Assembly (NCBI RefSeq): GCF_003432035.1
Contig: NZ_QOHO01000020.1
Location: 1 to 64,000, forward strand
From: Lacrimispora amygdalina
GTDB taxonomy: Bacteria; Bacillota; Clostridia; Lachnospirales; Lachnospiraceae
Length of the DNA stretch: 64,000 nt
Reading direction: 5' to 3'
The translations under genes were made by a program, and so were the position numbers. The notes under the pieces were generated by a model that saw only the letters and a program-made list of their open reading frames with translations, was not told the origin of the DNA and did no database searches. Each line of letters opens with the position of its first letter. The stretch's first letter is position 1. Positions 31,434 to 39,948 of the stretch are shown piece by piece.

Positions 31434-32516
31434 ATGAAGAAAAGAGTTTTAAGCTTTCTGACAGCTGCGGTTATGACAACCGCCATGATTTTATCCGGTT
31501 GCAGCGGATCACAGACAGCTGCGACTACAGCAGCTCCGGCTTCTGCTGAAACAAAAGCGGAGACAACGGCAGCAGCTAAAACGGAGGCAGCCACAACCAC
31601 AGCGGCACCTGCAGAGAAAAAGGAGATCGTAGTAGGGTTTTCTCAGGTAGGTGCAGAATCTGACTGGAGAACGGCTAATACCGAATCCATGAAGTCAACG
31701 TTTACAGAAGCAAATGGTTACAAGCTTATTTTTGATGATGCACAGCAGAAACAGGAAAATCAGTTAAAGGCAGTTCGTAACTTTATTCAGCAGGATGTTG
31801 ATTATATCGTTATCGCACCGGTTACGGAAACCGGCTGGGATACCGTTTTACAGGAAGCCAAGGATGCAGGCATTCCGGTAATCATCGTTGACCGTATGAT
31901 CAATGTATCTGATGATTCCTTATATACCGCATGGGTTGGTTCCAACTTCCTTCAGGAAGGTTATGATGCGGTTGCATGGCTGGATGAATATTTAAAGAAG
32001 AATAACAGAGCAGATGATGACATCAATATCGTTACTCTTCAGGGTACCATCGGTTCTTCTGCACAGATCGGACGTACCAACGGTGTGGAAGAGAAGATGA
32101 AAGACCATCCGAAGTGGAAGATGTTAGAGCGCCAGACCGGAGAATTTACTCAGGCAAAGGGTCAGGAAGTTATGGAATCCTTCTTAAAGACCTATGATGA
32201 CATTGATGTTGTAATTGCTGAGAACGACAACATGGCATTTGGTGCCATTGATGCTATCAAGGCTGCAGGAAAGACCTGCGGACCAAAGGGCGATATCACC
32301 ATCATTTCCTTTGATGCAGTTGCTGCAGCATTTGACGCCATGATCGCAGGAGATATGAACGTATCTGTAGAGTGTAATCCTCTTCACGGTCCTCGTGTAG
32401 CTGAGATCATTCAGAAGCTTGAGAAGGGCGAAAAAGTTGATAAGATTGCATATGTAAAGGAAGGCGTATTCCCGGCAGATACAGCCGCAGCTGAAAAACC
32501 AAAGAGACAGTATTAA
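31434..32516 (+). CDS. ytfQ: sugar-binding lipoprotein, YtfQ-like (galactofuranose type)
   Basis: 360 residues from ATG 31434 with GGAGGG upstream. Signal peptide with lipobox LSGC (C23), Ala/Thr-rich linker (about 25-62), then a periplasmic-binding-protein type I domain starting VVGFSQVGAESDWRTA. The run QQKQENQ...KAVRNF...VDYIVIAPV follows E. coli YtfQ closely, which binds galactofuranose. An intra-operon terminator follows, which would favour high amounts of the binding protein over the membrane parts. Confidence 0.88.
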   Translation: MKKRVLSFLTAAVMTTAMILSGCSGSQTAATTAAPASAETKAETTAAAKTEAATTTAAPAEKKEIVVGFSQVGAESDWRTANTESMKSTFTEANGYKLIFDDAQQKQENQLKAVRNFIQQDVDYIVIAPVTETGWDTVLQEAKDAGIPVIIVDRMINVSDDSLYTAWVGSNFLQEGYDAVAWLDEYLKKNNRADDDINIVTLQGTIGSSAQIGRTNGVEEKMKDHPKWKMLERQTGEFTQAKGQEVMESFLKTYDDIDVVIAENDNMAFGAIDAIKAAGKTCGPKGDITIISFDAVAAAFDAMIAGDMNVSVECNPLHGPRVAEIIQKLEKGEKVDKIAYVKEGVFPADTAAAEKPKRQY

Positions 32517-32563
32517 TTGTTTGGGACTAAGGCGCTGAAAGCAGAATGACAGCCAGAGAAACA

Positions 32564-32612
32564 GGTGCAGGGAATGGAGGACGGGGATGGTCCTCCTCCA
32601 GGCACCTTTTTT
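32564..32612 (+). terminator. intra-operon attenuating terminator after ytfQ
   Basis: GGTGC (32564-32568) with GCACC (32602-32606) encloses a strong inner stem GGAGGAC/GTCCTCC, followed by T6. It lies between the binding-protein gene and the ATPase gene. Confidence 0.75.
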
Positions 32613-32666
32613 AATCTCCTGACGTGCAGTGAAAAGCAGAAAAAGCGGAGAAAAAGGAGGAAACTT

Positions 32667-34187
32667 ATGCCCAATGAGATAGTACTTAGCATGAAAAACA
32701 TATCAAAAACATTTCCCGGGGTGCGTGCCTTAGACCATGTGGATTTTACCTTAAGAAGCGGAGAGATCCATGCTCTCATGGGAGAAAACGGAGCTGGCAA
32801 ATCAACTCTTATAAAGGTTTTGACCGGGGTAGAAGAATTTGAATCAGGTGAGATACGAATTGAAGGAGGGAACCGGGCGATTATCAACCATTCTCCTCAG
32901 GAAGCCCAGGAGCACGGGATCAGTACCGTATATCAGGAAGTAAACCTCTGCCCAAATTTATCGGTAGCGGAGAATCTGTTTATTGGAAGGGAACCGAAGA
33001 GAGCCGGACTGATTGACTGGAAGACCATGAACCGGAAGGCAGCAGAGCTTCTCTCCAGACTGGATATGAATATTGATGTGACTAAGGCTCTGGAGAATTA
33101 TTCCATTGCGCTGCAGCAGATGATTGCCATAGCAAGGGCTGTTGATATGTCAGCGAAAGTTCTGATTCTTGATGAACCCACATCATCCTTAGATGATAAT
33201 GAGGTTGAAAAGCTGTTCGGGTTAATGAGGCGCCTGAAGGCAGATGGCGTGGGTATCATATTTGTAACCCATTTTCTGGAGCAGGTATATGAGGTATGTG
33301 ATAAGATAACGGTACTCAGAAATGGCGGACTGGTAGGCGAATATGAAACGGAAAAGCTTCCCAGAGTCCAGCTGGTAGCCAAGATGATGGGCAAAGATTT
33401 CGATGATCTGGCTGCCATCAATAAAGAAGGCAGCAGTGTTGAAAAATCCGGAGAAGCAGTGATTGATGCCAGGGGAATCGGCAGGCAGGGAACCATTAAA
33501 CCATACGATTTACAGATCCACAAGGGAGAAGTAATCGGGCTTACCGGACTTTTGGGATCAGGACGTTCAGAGCTTGCAAGAAGCCTTTACGGAGCGGATA
33601 AGCCGGACAGCGGGGAACTGAAGGTGAATGGTAAAACAGTGGTGGTCCATACCCCTCTCGATGCCATGATGGCCGGTATGGCATATCTTCCGGAGAATCG
33701 GAAAGAGGAAGGAATTGTTGCTGATTTATCTGTAAGGGAGAATTTGATTCTCGCTCTCCAGGCCAAGAGAGGCATGTTCCATCCTATTGGAAGCAGGGAA
33801 CAGGAGGAACTGGCAAATAAGTATGTGAAGCTGCTGCAGATCAAGACGGCCAGCCTGGATACTCCGGTAAAAAGCTTAAGCGGTGGAAACCAGCAGAAGG
33901 TAATTCTGGGCAGATGGCTTCTTACGGATCCTGATTTCCTGATTCTTGATGAACCCACCAGGGGAATTGATGTTGGAACTAAAACTGAGATTCAGAAACT
34001 GGTGGTCCAGCTGGCAAAAGAGGGCGTTACTGTTATGTTTATCTCATCGGAAATAGAAGAGATGATCCGTACCTGCAGCCGGATGGCGGTTTTAAGGGAC
34101 CGGGAGAAGGTTTCTGAACTAATGGAGGATGAACTTGATCAGAACCATATCATGAAGGCAATTGCAGGAGGTGGAACAGATGAATAA
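32667..34187 (+). CDS. ytfR: sugar ABC transporter ATP-binding protein, two NBDs, YtfR-like
   Basis: 506 residues from ATG 32667 (AAGGAGG just upstream); an open frame further 5' overlaps the attenuator and is rejected. The first NBD has Walker A GENGAGKST, an atypical signature region IALQQMIAIARA and Walker B LILDEPTSSL; the second has a degenerate Walker A (GLLGSGRSE) but a good signature LSGGNQQKV. This asymmetry is normal for monosaccharide importers of the RbsA/MglA/YtfR group. Overlaps the next gene by 8 bp. Confidence 0.9.
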   Translation: MPNEIVLSMKNISKTFPGVRALDHVDFTLRSGEIHALMGENGAGKSTLIKVLTGVEEFESGEIRIEGGNRAIINHSPQEAQEHGISTVYQEVNLCPNLSVAENLFIGREPKRAGLIDWKTMNRKAAELLSRLDMNIDVTKALENYSIALQQMIAIARAVDMSAKVLILDEPTSSLDDNEVEKLFGLMRRLKADGVGIIFVTHFLEQVYEVCDKITVLRNGGLVGEYETEKLPRVQLVAKMMGKDFDDLAAINKEGSSVEKSGEAVIDARGIGRQGTIKPYDLQIHKGEVIGLTGLLGSGRSELARSLYGADKPDSGELKVNGKTVVVHTPLDAMMAGMAYLPENRKEEGIVADLSVRENLILALQAKRGMFHPIGSREQEELANKYVKLLQIKTASLDTPVKSLSGGNQQKVILGRWLLTDPDFLILDEPTRGIDVGTKTEIQKLVVQLAKEGVTVMFISSEIEEMIRTCSRMAVLRDREKVSELMEDELDQNHIMKAIAGGGTDE

Positions 34188-35235
34188 GGAAAAGGCATTT
34201 ATAAAAAGACTGACAGGATACCGCTTGTTTCTGCCCCTCTTCTGTCTGGTGCTTGTTCTGTTTTCCAACTTAATTAAAACGCCGGGGTTCTTTGAGGTAA
34301 CGATTAAAAACGGCGTTCTCTACGGATATATCATTGATGTAATTAACCGCGCCAGCGATCTGGTTATTTTAGCTGTGGGAATGACGCTGGTAGTTGCTGC
34401 CTCCGGCGGTACAGACATTTCAGTGGGGGCTGTCATGTCTGTGGCAGGAGCGGTGTGCTGCTTCATTCTTTCAGGGGGGCAGCAGACAGTGAACGAATTC
34501 GTAAATCCTTATATTCTGGGAGTACTGGCTGCAATTCTCGCAGGAATTCTCTGTGGCTGTTTTAATGGTTTCCTTGTGGCAAAGCTTAAGATTCAGCCCA
34601 TGGTGGCGACCTTGATTTTATTCACCGCAGGCAGGGGAATCGCACAGCTGATTACAAAGGGACAGATCACCTATATCCGCGTGGAATCCTATAAAATGCT
34701 GGGATCCAGCATTCCCGGAATCCCGATTCCGACACCGGTATTTGTGGCGCTGATTGTGGTGCTGCTCACCTATGTTCTGTTAAAGAAAACGACACTGGGA
34801 CTTTATATTCAGACTGTTGGAATTAATGCCAAAGCATCAAAGCTTATGGGAATCAAATCCGTTATGATTATTTTCCTCACCTATGTTTTCTGCGGTCTCT
34901 GCGCGGGGATCTCCGGTCTGGTGGCTTCTTCCAGAATCTATTCTGCTGATGCCAATAATATCGGACTGAATCTGGAACTGGATGCCATTCTTGCAGTGGC
35001 TCTGGGCGGAAACAGCCTTGCAGGCGGAAAGTTTTCACTTTTAGGAAGCGTGATCGGGGCATATACCATTCAGGCACTGAGCACTACCCTTTATGCCATG
35101 GGCGTCTCACCCGATCAGATTCCGGTGTATAAAGCGGTTGTTGTTGTTGTGATTGTAGCATTGCAGTCAACCGAGTTAAAGCGCATGGTCAGTAAACTGC
35201 AGATGAATGTTAAGTCAGGAAAGAAGGTGGCATAA
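34180..35235 (+). CDS. ytfT: sugar ABC transporter permease, YtfT-like
   Basis: 351 residues from ATG 34180, inside the end of the ATPase gene and preceded by GGAGGTGG. BPD_transp_2 family with about ten helices. Conserved GMTLVVAASGGTDISVGAVMS and ALGGNSLAGGKFSLLGS segments are typical of RbsC/YtfT permeases. It should form a heterodimer with the YjfF-like permease encoded directly after it. Confidence 0.9.
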   Translation: MNKEKAFIKRLTGYRLFLPLFCLVLVLFSNLIKTPGFFEVTIKNGVLYGYIIDVINRASDLVILAVGMTLVVAASGGTDISVGAVMSVAGAVCCFILSGGQQTVNEFVNPYILGVLAAILAGILCGCFNGFLVAKLKIQPMVATLILFTAGRGIAQLITKGQITYIRVESYKMLGSSIPGIPIPTPVFVALIVVLLTYVLLKKTTLGLYIQTVGINAKASKLMGIKSVMIIFLTYVFCGLCAGISGLVASSRIYSADANNIGLNLELDAILAVALGGNSLAGGKFSLLGSVIGAYTIQALSTTLYAMGVSPDQIPVYKAVVVVVIVALQSTELKRMVSKLQMNVKSGKKVA

Positions 35236-36252
35236 ATGAAGAAGAGGGAAAAAATTGATGGAAAGGTATTTTTACTGATTATCACCATCGTTCTCTTTTT
35301 GGTGATGTATGCAGCCGGCCTGATTATATTTCAAAGCAAAGGGTTTGCCAAACCTCAGGTATTTTTAAATCTGTTTATATCCAATGCCGGTCTGATTGTG
35401 ATTGCAGCAGGTATGACCATGGTTATGATAACCGGAGGAATTGATATCTCTGTTGGATCTATTGTTGCACTGACCTGTATGATGCTTGCGTGGATGATGG
35501 AAATTAAGGGGATGGGGGCGGTTCCCGCTCTCGTCATTGTTCTGATTATGGGAATAGTGTTTGGTCTGGCACAGGGATTTTTAATCGCATATCTAAAGCT
35601 TCAGCCGTTTATTGTCACACTGGCCGGAATGTTCTTTGCCAGAGGCATGACAGCCATTATCAGCCAGGAAATGATCAGCATTAAAAATGAAATGTTTTTA
35701 AAATGGGCGAAGAGCAAAATCAACTTAACATTTTTAGGCGGTACCGTAAACAAAAAGGGTGTGGTTAATTATCCGTTTATCTATCCCAGTGTAATTATTG
35801 CCCTGATTGTTCTGATCGGCATATTTGTTGTTTTAAAGTTTACAAAGTTTGGAAGAACCATTTATGCAGTAGGTGGAAATGAGCAGTCGGCACTGATGAT
35901 GGGATTAAATGTCAGGCGGACCAAACTGCTTGTCTATGTAATCAATGGCTTCCTGTGTTCTCTGGGAGGTTTCTTATTCGCATTAAATACCTGCGCAGGC
36001 TTTGTTGAGCAGGCAAAGGGCTTTGAAATGGAGGCCATCGCATCGGCGGTAATCGGAGGAACCCTGCTTACAGGAGGTGTGGGCAATGTGTTTGGCAGCC
36101 TGTTCGGAGTTTTAATTAAGGGAACTATCGAGACCTTTATTACATTCCAGGGAACACTGTCTTCCTGGTGGACCAAGATTACGATTGCAGCGCTGCTTGC
36201 ATTCTTTATCATTCTTCAGAGTCTGTTTGCGAAGGCAAAGGAAAAACATTAA
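35236..36252 (+). CDS. yjfF: sugar ABC transporter permease, YjfF-like
   Basis: 338 residues, BPD_transp_2 family, with GMTMVMITGGIDISVGSIVAL and the later GGTLLTGGVGNVFGSLFG. Two distinct permeases in one operon is the hallmark of the YtfQRT-YjfF importer, unlike RbsABC which has one. It starts one base after the preceding stop codon. A strong terminator follows. No catabolic gene for galactofuranose lies in the operon. Confidence 0.88.
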   Translation: MKKREKIDGKVFLLIITIVLFLVMYAAGLIIFQSKGFAKPQVFLNLFISNAGLIVIAAGMTMVMITGGIDISVGSIVALTCMMLAWMMEIKGMGAVPALVIVLIMGIVFGLAQGFLIAYLKLQPFIVTLAGMFFARGMTAIISQEMISIKNEMFLKWAKSKINLTFLGGTVNKKGVVNYPFIYPSVIIALIVLIGIFVVLKFTKFGRTIYAVGGNEQSALMMGLNVRRTKLLVYVINGFLCSLGGFLFALNTCAGFVEQAKGFEMEAIASAVIGGTLLTGGVGNVFGSLFGVLIKGTIETFITFQGTLSSWWTKITIAALLAFFIILQSLFAKAKEKH

Positions 36253-36264
36253 ACTGATTGATTT

Positions 36265-36303
36265 AGAAGCCGGAAGAATTCTTTATTCTCCGGCTTCTTT
36301 TTT
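36265..36303 (+). terminator. Rho-independent terminator after yjfF
   Basis: AGAAGCCGGA (36265-36274) pairs with TCCGGCTTCT (36289-36298), with a T-rich tail TTTTTTC. Confidence 0.88.
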
Positions 36304-36318
36304 CTTTCTGCGTTGTAC

Positions 36319-36347
36319 TTGCGTTTGAGTCTTTGATTGATTATAAT
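36319..36347 (+). promoter_or_regulatory. promoter of the MATE transporter gene
   Basis: TTGCGT (36319-36324), 17-nt spacer, TATAAT (36342-36347). The mRNA leader would be about 80 nt. A GGAGG at 36401-36405 in it has no start codon at proper distance. Confidence 0.6.
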
Positions 36348-36435
36348 CGAGGAAGGCTTATTTTTGATAAGCAGAAAACGAATCTGGCAAAAACGGAGGT
36401 AATACAGAAAAAGTACGCTTTTACTGGGAAAAAGT

Positions 36436-37824
36436 ATGAAAAAATTGATTGGTAACAAAGCATTTTATAAAATGGTACTGGCCATTGCAATTCCTATTAT
36501 GATACAGAACGGAATTACCAATTTTGTCAGCCTTCTTGATAACATTATGGTCGGAATGGTGGGAACCGGGCAGATGTCGGGAGTTGCGATTGTAAATCAG
36601 CTGATATTTGTTTTTAATGTCAGTGTGTTCGGTATCGTCTCCGGTGCGGGAATCTTTGGTGCTCAGTTTTATGGCAGTGGTAGACATGACGGAGTAAGGC
36701 ACACATTCCGGTTTAAATTTTTGTGCTGCCTGTTTCTGTCAGCTGCGGCTGCGGTTATATTCTATTTCTACGGAGAAAATTTAATTTACATGTACCTTCA
36801 TGGGGAAGAAAGCGGCGGAGATCTTTCTATTGCTCTTACCAATGGTCGTAAATACATGCTGGTTATGATGCTGGGGCTTTTGCCTTTTGGCATTGAGCAG
36901 GCGTATACCAGTACTCTTCGTGAATGCGGGGAAACGGTGATTCCCATGAAGGCTGGAATCGTCGCTGTTTTGGTCAATCTTATACTTAACTACATTCTGA
37001 TCTTTGGTAAATTCGGGGCACCTGTTCTTGGTGTGGTGGGTGCAGGAATTGCCACTGTTACGGCTAGGTATGTTGAGACTGTAATTGTAATAATGTGGAC
37101 CCATATGCACAAGAAACGCTTTCCGTTTATCGAGGGGGCCTATAAGAGCATGCATATACCGGCGGGCCTGATCGGAAAAATCTTTGTGAAGGGTACGCCT
37201 TTGATTGTAAACGAAGCTTTGTGGGCAAGCGGAATGGCAATGTTAATGCAATGCTATTCCATCAGGGGACTGACTGCTGTGGCTGGATTAAATATTTCCA
37301 ATACCATTGGCAATGTGTTTAATGTGGTTTATATGGCTCTTGGAATCTCTGTTTCCATTATTGTAGGCCAGCTCTTAGGTGCGGGAAAGATGGAGGAAGC
37401 AAGAGAGACCGATACGAAACTGATCGTATTTTCCGTTGCATCCTGTGCTGTTATGGGTACAATACTGGCAATTGTGGCGCCTCTTTTCCCGATGATTTAC
37501 AATACAACTGATGAGGTGAAGAACTTAGCAGTACAGTTAATCAGGATTCTGGCCTTTATCATGCCAATGAACGCATTTATGAACGTTTCCTATTTTACAC
37601 TGCGTTCCGGAGGAAAGACGGTTGTAACCTTTTTCTTTGACAGTGTGTTTATGTGGGTGGCAAGTATCCCGGCAGCGTATCTGCTTAGCCGGTACACGCA
37701 GATCCCCATTGTTCCGCTGTATTTTATGTGCCAGATGGTAGATATTATTAAATGCATCATTGGTTTTATTCTTGTAAAAAAAGGGGTATGGATTCAGAAT
37801 ATTGTTCTGGACCACGAGGCATAA
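36436..37824 (+). CDS. MATE family efflux transporter
   Basis: 462 residues with about twelve membrane helices in two repeats, each starting with the MATE pattern (PIMIQNGITNFVSLLDNIMVG in the first; PLIVNEALWASG in the second). The family exports drugs or metabolites using Na+ or H+ gradients. The start ATG 36436 has only a weak GGGAAA ribosome site, so expression may be low. The next gene follows after 16 bp. The compound exported is unknown. Confidence 0.9.
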   Translation: MKKLIGNKAFYKMVLAIAIPIMIQNGITNFVSLLDNIMVGMVGTGQMSGVAIVNQLIFVFNVSVFGIVSGAGIFGAQFYGSGRHDGVRHTFRFKFLCCLFLSAAAAVIFYFYGENLIYMYLHGEESGGDLSIALTNGRKYMLVMMLGLLPFGIEQAYTSTLRECGETVIPMKAGIVAVLVNLILNYILIFGKFGAPVLGVVGAGIATVTARYVETVIVIMWTHMHKKRFPFIEGAYKSMHIPAGLIGKIFVKGTPLIVNEALWASGMAMLMQCYSIRGLTAVAGLNISNTIGNVFNVVYMALGISVSIIVGQLLGAGKMEEARETDTKLIVFSVASCAVMGTILAIVAPLFPMIYNTTDEVKNLAVQLIRILAFIMPMNAFMNVSYFTLRSGGKTVVTFFFDSVFMWVASIPAAYLLSRYTQIPIVPLYFMCQMVDIIKCIIGFILVKKGVWIQNIVLDHEA

Positions 37825-37840
37825 GAGAGGAGAAGGTATA

Positions 37841-38833
37841 ATGTTTGAGTCTGTTTCCGTTGATATGACCATTGGAGAGCTTTGTTCGATAAAAGAACTT
37901 GAACCGTTTTCCGGGTATTTTTTCACAAATATGACAGAAGATGTGTGGAAAAGGAAAATTAGTGATTATGGAAATGAGCGGTGCGGAATACTGCCTGCAA
38001 TTAAACGTATTTATGAGGTATTGGAAGAAAAAAGCCAGATAATCTATGATGTTTATCCAAAAGAAGAATGGCAAGAGGAACCGGATAAGGAGCAGGTGAA
38101 GCTGATTCATATGCCTGGGGACCCGGATAAACCCTTTGTTCTTGTGTGCCCGGGAGGGGGGTATGCAAGAGAATGGGTACTGGTAGAGGGCTACCCCATT
38201 GCCGATCAGTTAAACAGAATGGGGTATTCTGCATTTATTTTAATATACAGAACAGGCCAGAAGAAGCTTCTTCCAAAGCCTCTGAATGATATTGCGGCCG
38301 CACTGAAGTTTTTAGCTGCTCATAAGAATGAGTTTCAGATCAGAATGGAAGCGTATGCAGTGACAGGTTTTTCTGCAGGAGGTCATCTGGCGGCTGTATG
38401 GGGTACAAAAGAGAAGGGATATGAAGCCTATGGCCTTCATAAGCCGGCTGCGCTGTTTCTCGGTTATCCAAGTATCTCAACGGTTCAGTTTTTAAAGGAT
38501 ATGGAGAAGGCTTCTGAATCAGAACGGGCAGCTGCCGTGAAGTATTTAGAACGGATTGGAGGAGAAGATTTTACAGAAGAATCTTTGATGGAGTACAGTG
38601 TAGAATACCACATGGATCAGAATTATCCCCCCTGCTATCTGGTTCACAGTAAGGATGATCCTGTTGTTAATATACAGGCCAGCTGCCTGATGGAAGAACA
38701 GCTGAGCCGCTTAGAAGTCCCTCACAGAGTACGGTTTATGGAACACGGCGGTCACAGCTTTGGACTGGGAAATGGGACCGGGCTTGATGGATGGCTGTCA
38801 GATGCAGTCAGATTCTGGGAAGAGGTACGCTGA
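37841..38833 (+). CDS. alpha/beta hydrolase (acetyl esterase-like)
   Basis: 330 residues from ATG 37841 with GAGGAGAAGG upstream. N-terminal lead of about 75 residues, then the hydrolase core: oxyanion loop VCPGGGYA, nucleophile elbow TGFSAGGHLA, an acidic residue in SKDDPVV and the histidine in EHGGHSFG. This HGG/GGG-type arrangement is seen in carbohydrate acetyl esterases and related enzymes. There is no signal peptide, so it acts in the cytoplasm, perhaps removing acetyl groups from imported sugars. It is convergent with the AraC gene (9 bp apart). Confidence 0.82.
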   Translation: MFESVSVDMTIGELCSIKELEPFSGYFFTNMTEDVWKRKISDYGNERCGILPAIKRIYEVLEEKSQIIYDVYPKEEWQEEPDKEQVKLIHMPGDPDKPFVLVCPGGGYAREWVLVEGYPIADQLNRMGYSAFILIYRTGQKKLLPKPLNDIAAALKFLAAHKNEFQIRMEAYAVTGFSAGGHLAAVWGTKEKGYEAYGLHKPAALFLGYPSISTVQFLKDMEKASESERAAAVKYLERIGGEDFTEESLMEYSVEYHMDQNYPPCYLVHSKDDPVVNIQASCLMEEQLSRLEVPHRVRFMEHGGHSFGLGNGTGLDGWLSDAVRFWEEVR

Positions 38834-38842
38834 GAGCTTTGC

Positions 38843-39673
38843 TCATTGCCCTGCTTTTTTCTGATCTGCATACTGCCTGCGGCTTTTGGAAGGTGACATG
38901 CCGATAATGGACTTAAATACGCGGTTAAAATGGGTTACATTGGAAAATCCCACTTCTTTGCTGATATCCGTAATAGTCCGGTCTGTCTCCATGAAAAGCC
39001 TCTGAGCATGGATGATGCGTATATTATTGATATATTGAATAATGGTGCTGTTGGTGTAGCGCTTAAATTCCCGGCATAAGTAATAAGGGCTGATATAAAA
39101 ACGGGAAGCAAGGTCCTCCAGGGTGATGTTCTCCGAAGAATGGCTGTGGAGGTAATGAAGAATTTCTGTAATGCGGCTCCGGTTTTCCGGGGCTGCTTTT
39201 TCATCCGCTCTTCTGGCAATCTTAATTAAAAGCAGATTTAAAAGCATCTTCATGGCATCAGAATGAAACCCTGCGCCTTCTCCCTGCTCTTTTAGAATTT
39301 CATTAATAAGAAGATGAACGGACTGGCTGGCTTTTGTATCAAACCGGTAAACTCCAGCTGACTGGCTGAGTGTGTGGAGAACTTCCGGCACAATGACTGT
39401 TTCGGGGGAAAAATAAACCAGAACCCGTTTAAAGGGCACGTCATTATCTCCGTAGGAATGGTGCATGGAATAGGGAGGAAAGATAATGAATTCCCCTGAG
39501 TTTAAGGAATAAATATTATCGTTCACCATATGGTAGCGCGTTCCGTATTCCAGATAATATAATTCAAAGTATTCGTGATAATGGGATTTGGCCATATTAT
39601 CGTTCACGCCCTGAATGCGTTCGCTGGCAATCATGCGGCCTCCTGCCATTATAAAACTTGCTGTGTCAATCAA
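38843..39673 (-). CDS. AraC family transcriptional regulator with cupin sensor domain
   Basis: 276 residues: N-terminal cupin-like arm (about 20-110, with HYHEYFELYYLEYG) and C-terminal double helix-turn-helix (about 170-270, ending FNRVFKSIIGMSPSKSRRQ). The likely start is TTG 39673, seven bases after GGGAGG. Such regulators bind a sugar in the cupin and activate hydrolase genes. It is the best candidate to bind the mirror-image boxes at 42522-42539 and 42653-42670. Confidence 0.88.
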   Translation of the reverse strand: MIDTASFIMAGGRMIASERIQGVNDNMAKSHYHEYFELYYLEYGTRYHMVNDNIYSLNSGEFIIFPPYSMHHSYGDNDVPFKRVLVYFSPETVIVPEVLHTLSQSAGVYRFDTKASQSVHLLINEILKEQGEGAGFHSDAMKMLLNLLLIKIARRADEKAAPENRSRITEILHYLHSHSSENITLEDLASRFYISPYYLCREFKRYTNSTIIQYINNIRIIHAQRLFMETDRTITDISKEVGFSNVTHFNRVFKSIIGMSPSKSRRQYADQKKAGQ

Positions 39674-39768
39674 GATATTACCTCCCTAAATAAGGCTGGC
39701 TTCATTATAACGTTTTAATGGAAGGATATCAATATGGGATTAATGAGAAATGATCTCGGTAAATGTTC

Positions 39769-39797
39769 TTGCTTTTTTCTTGCTCCTGTGATATTAT
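39769..39797 (+). promoter_or_regulatory. promoter of small RNA copy A
   Basis: TTGCTT (39769-39774), 17-nt spacer, TATTAT (39792-39797). The predicted start is A39804, the same base (AGTTAG) as in copy B. Confidence 0.7.
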
Positions 39798-39803
39798 AAA
39801 TAC

Positions 39804-39941
39804 AGTTAGCAGCAACTAACTACATGTGAATATTCTATACATCAGACTAACCCTCTGAGATTATCCTTCATTGACCCGTGAGGGATCATGACTCCTACAA
39901 AAAACCCGCCCCTGTAACCGCATGACAGGGACGGGCTTTTT
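39804..39941 (+). ncRNA. candidate small regulatory RNA, copy A
   Basis: About 138 nt with its own promoter and terminator and no downstream gene in the same direction. Hairpin 1 is AGTTAG/CTAACT (39804-39821). Hairpin 2 is TCAGA-CTAACCC-TCTGA (39842-39858). Hairpin 3 is ATCCTTCA/TGAGGGAT with loop TTGACCCG (39863-39886). The unpaired CATGACTCCTAC follows (39887-39898), then terminator CCCGCCCCTGT/ACAGGGACGGG with loop AACCGCATG. The core is nearly identical to copy B, while hairpin 1 and terminator stems differ in bases but keep pairing. I do not recognise a named family. C-rich loops and an anti-Shine-Dalgarno stretch suggest a trans-acting RNA. Confidence 0.72.
39905..39941. terminator. 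bidirectional terminator shared by small RNA A and the GH31 gene
   Basis: CCCGCCCCTGT (39905-39915) pairs with ACAGGGACGGG (39925-39935). T5 follows on the plus strand and T6 on the minus strand, so it also ends the GH31 transcript read from the other side. Confidence 0.85.
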
Positions 39942-39948
39942 GGTATTG

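Noticed and set aside
36401-36435. Upstream start for the MATE transporter using the GGAGG at 36401
   Set aside because: No ATG, GTG or TTG occurs in frame at a usable distance, so ATG 36436 with a weak ribosome site is kept.
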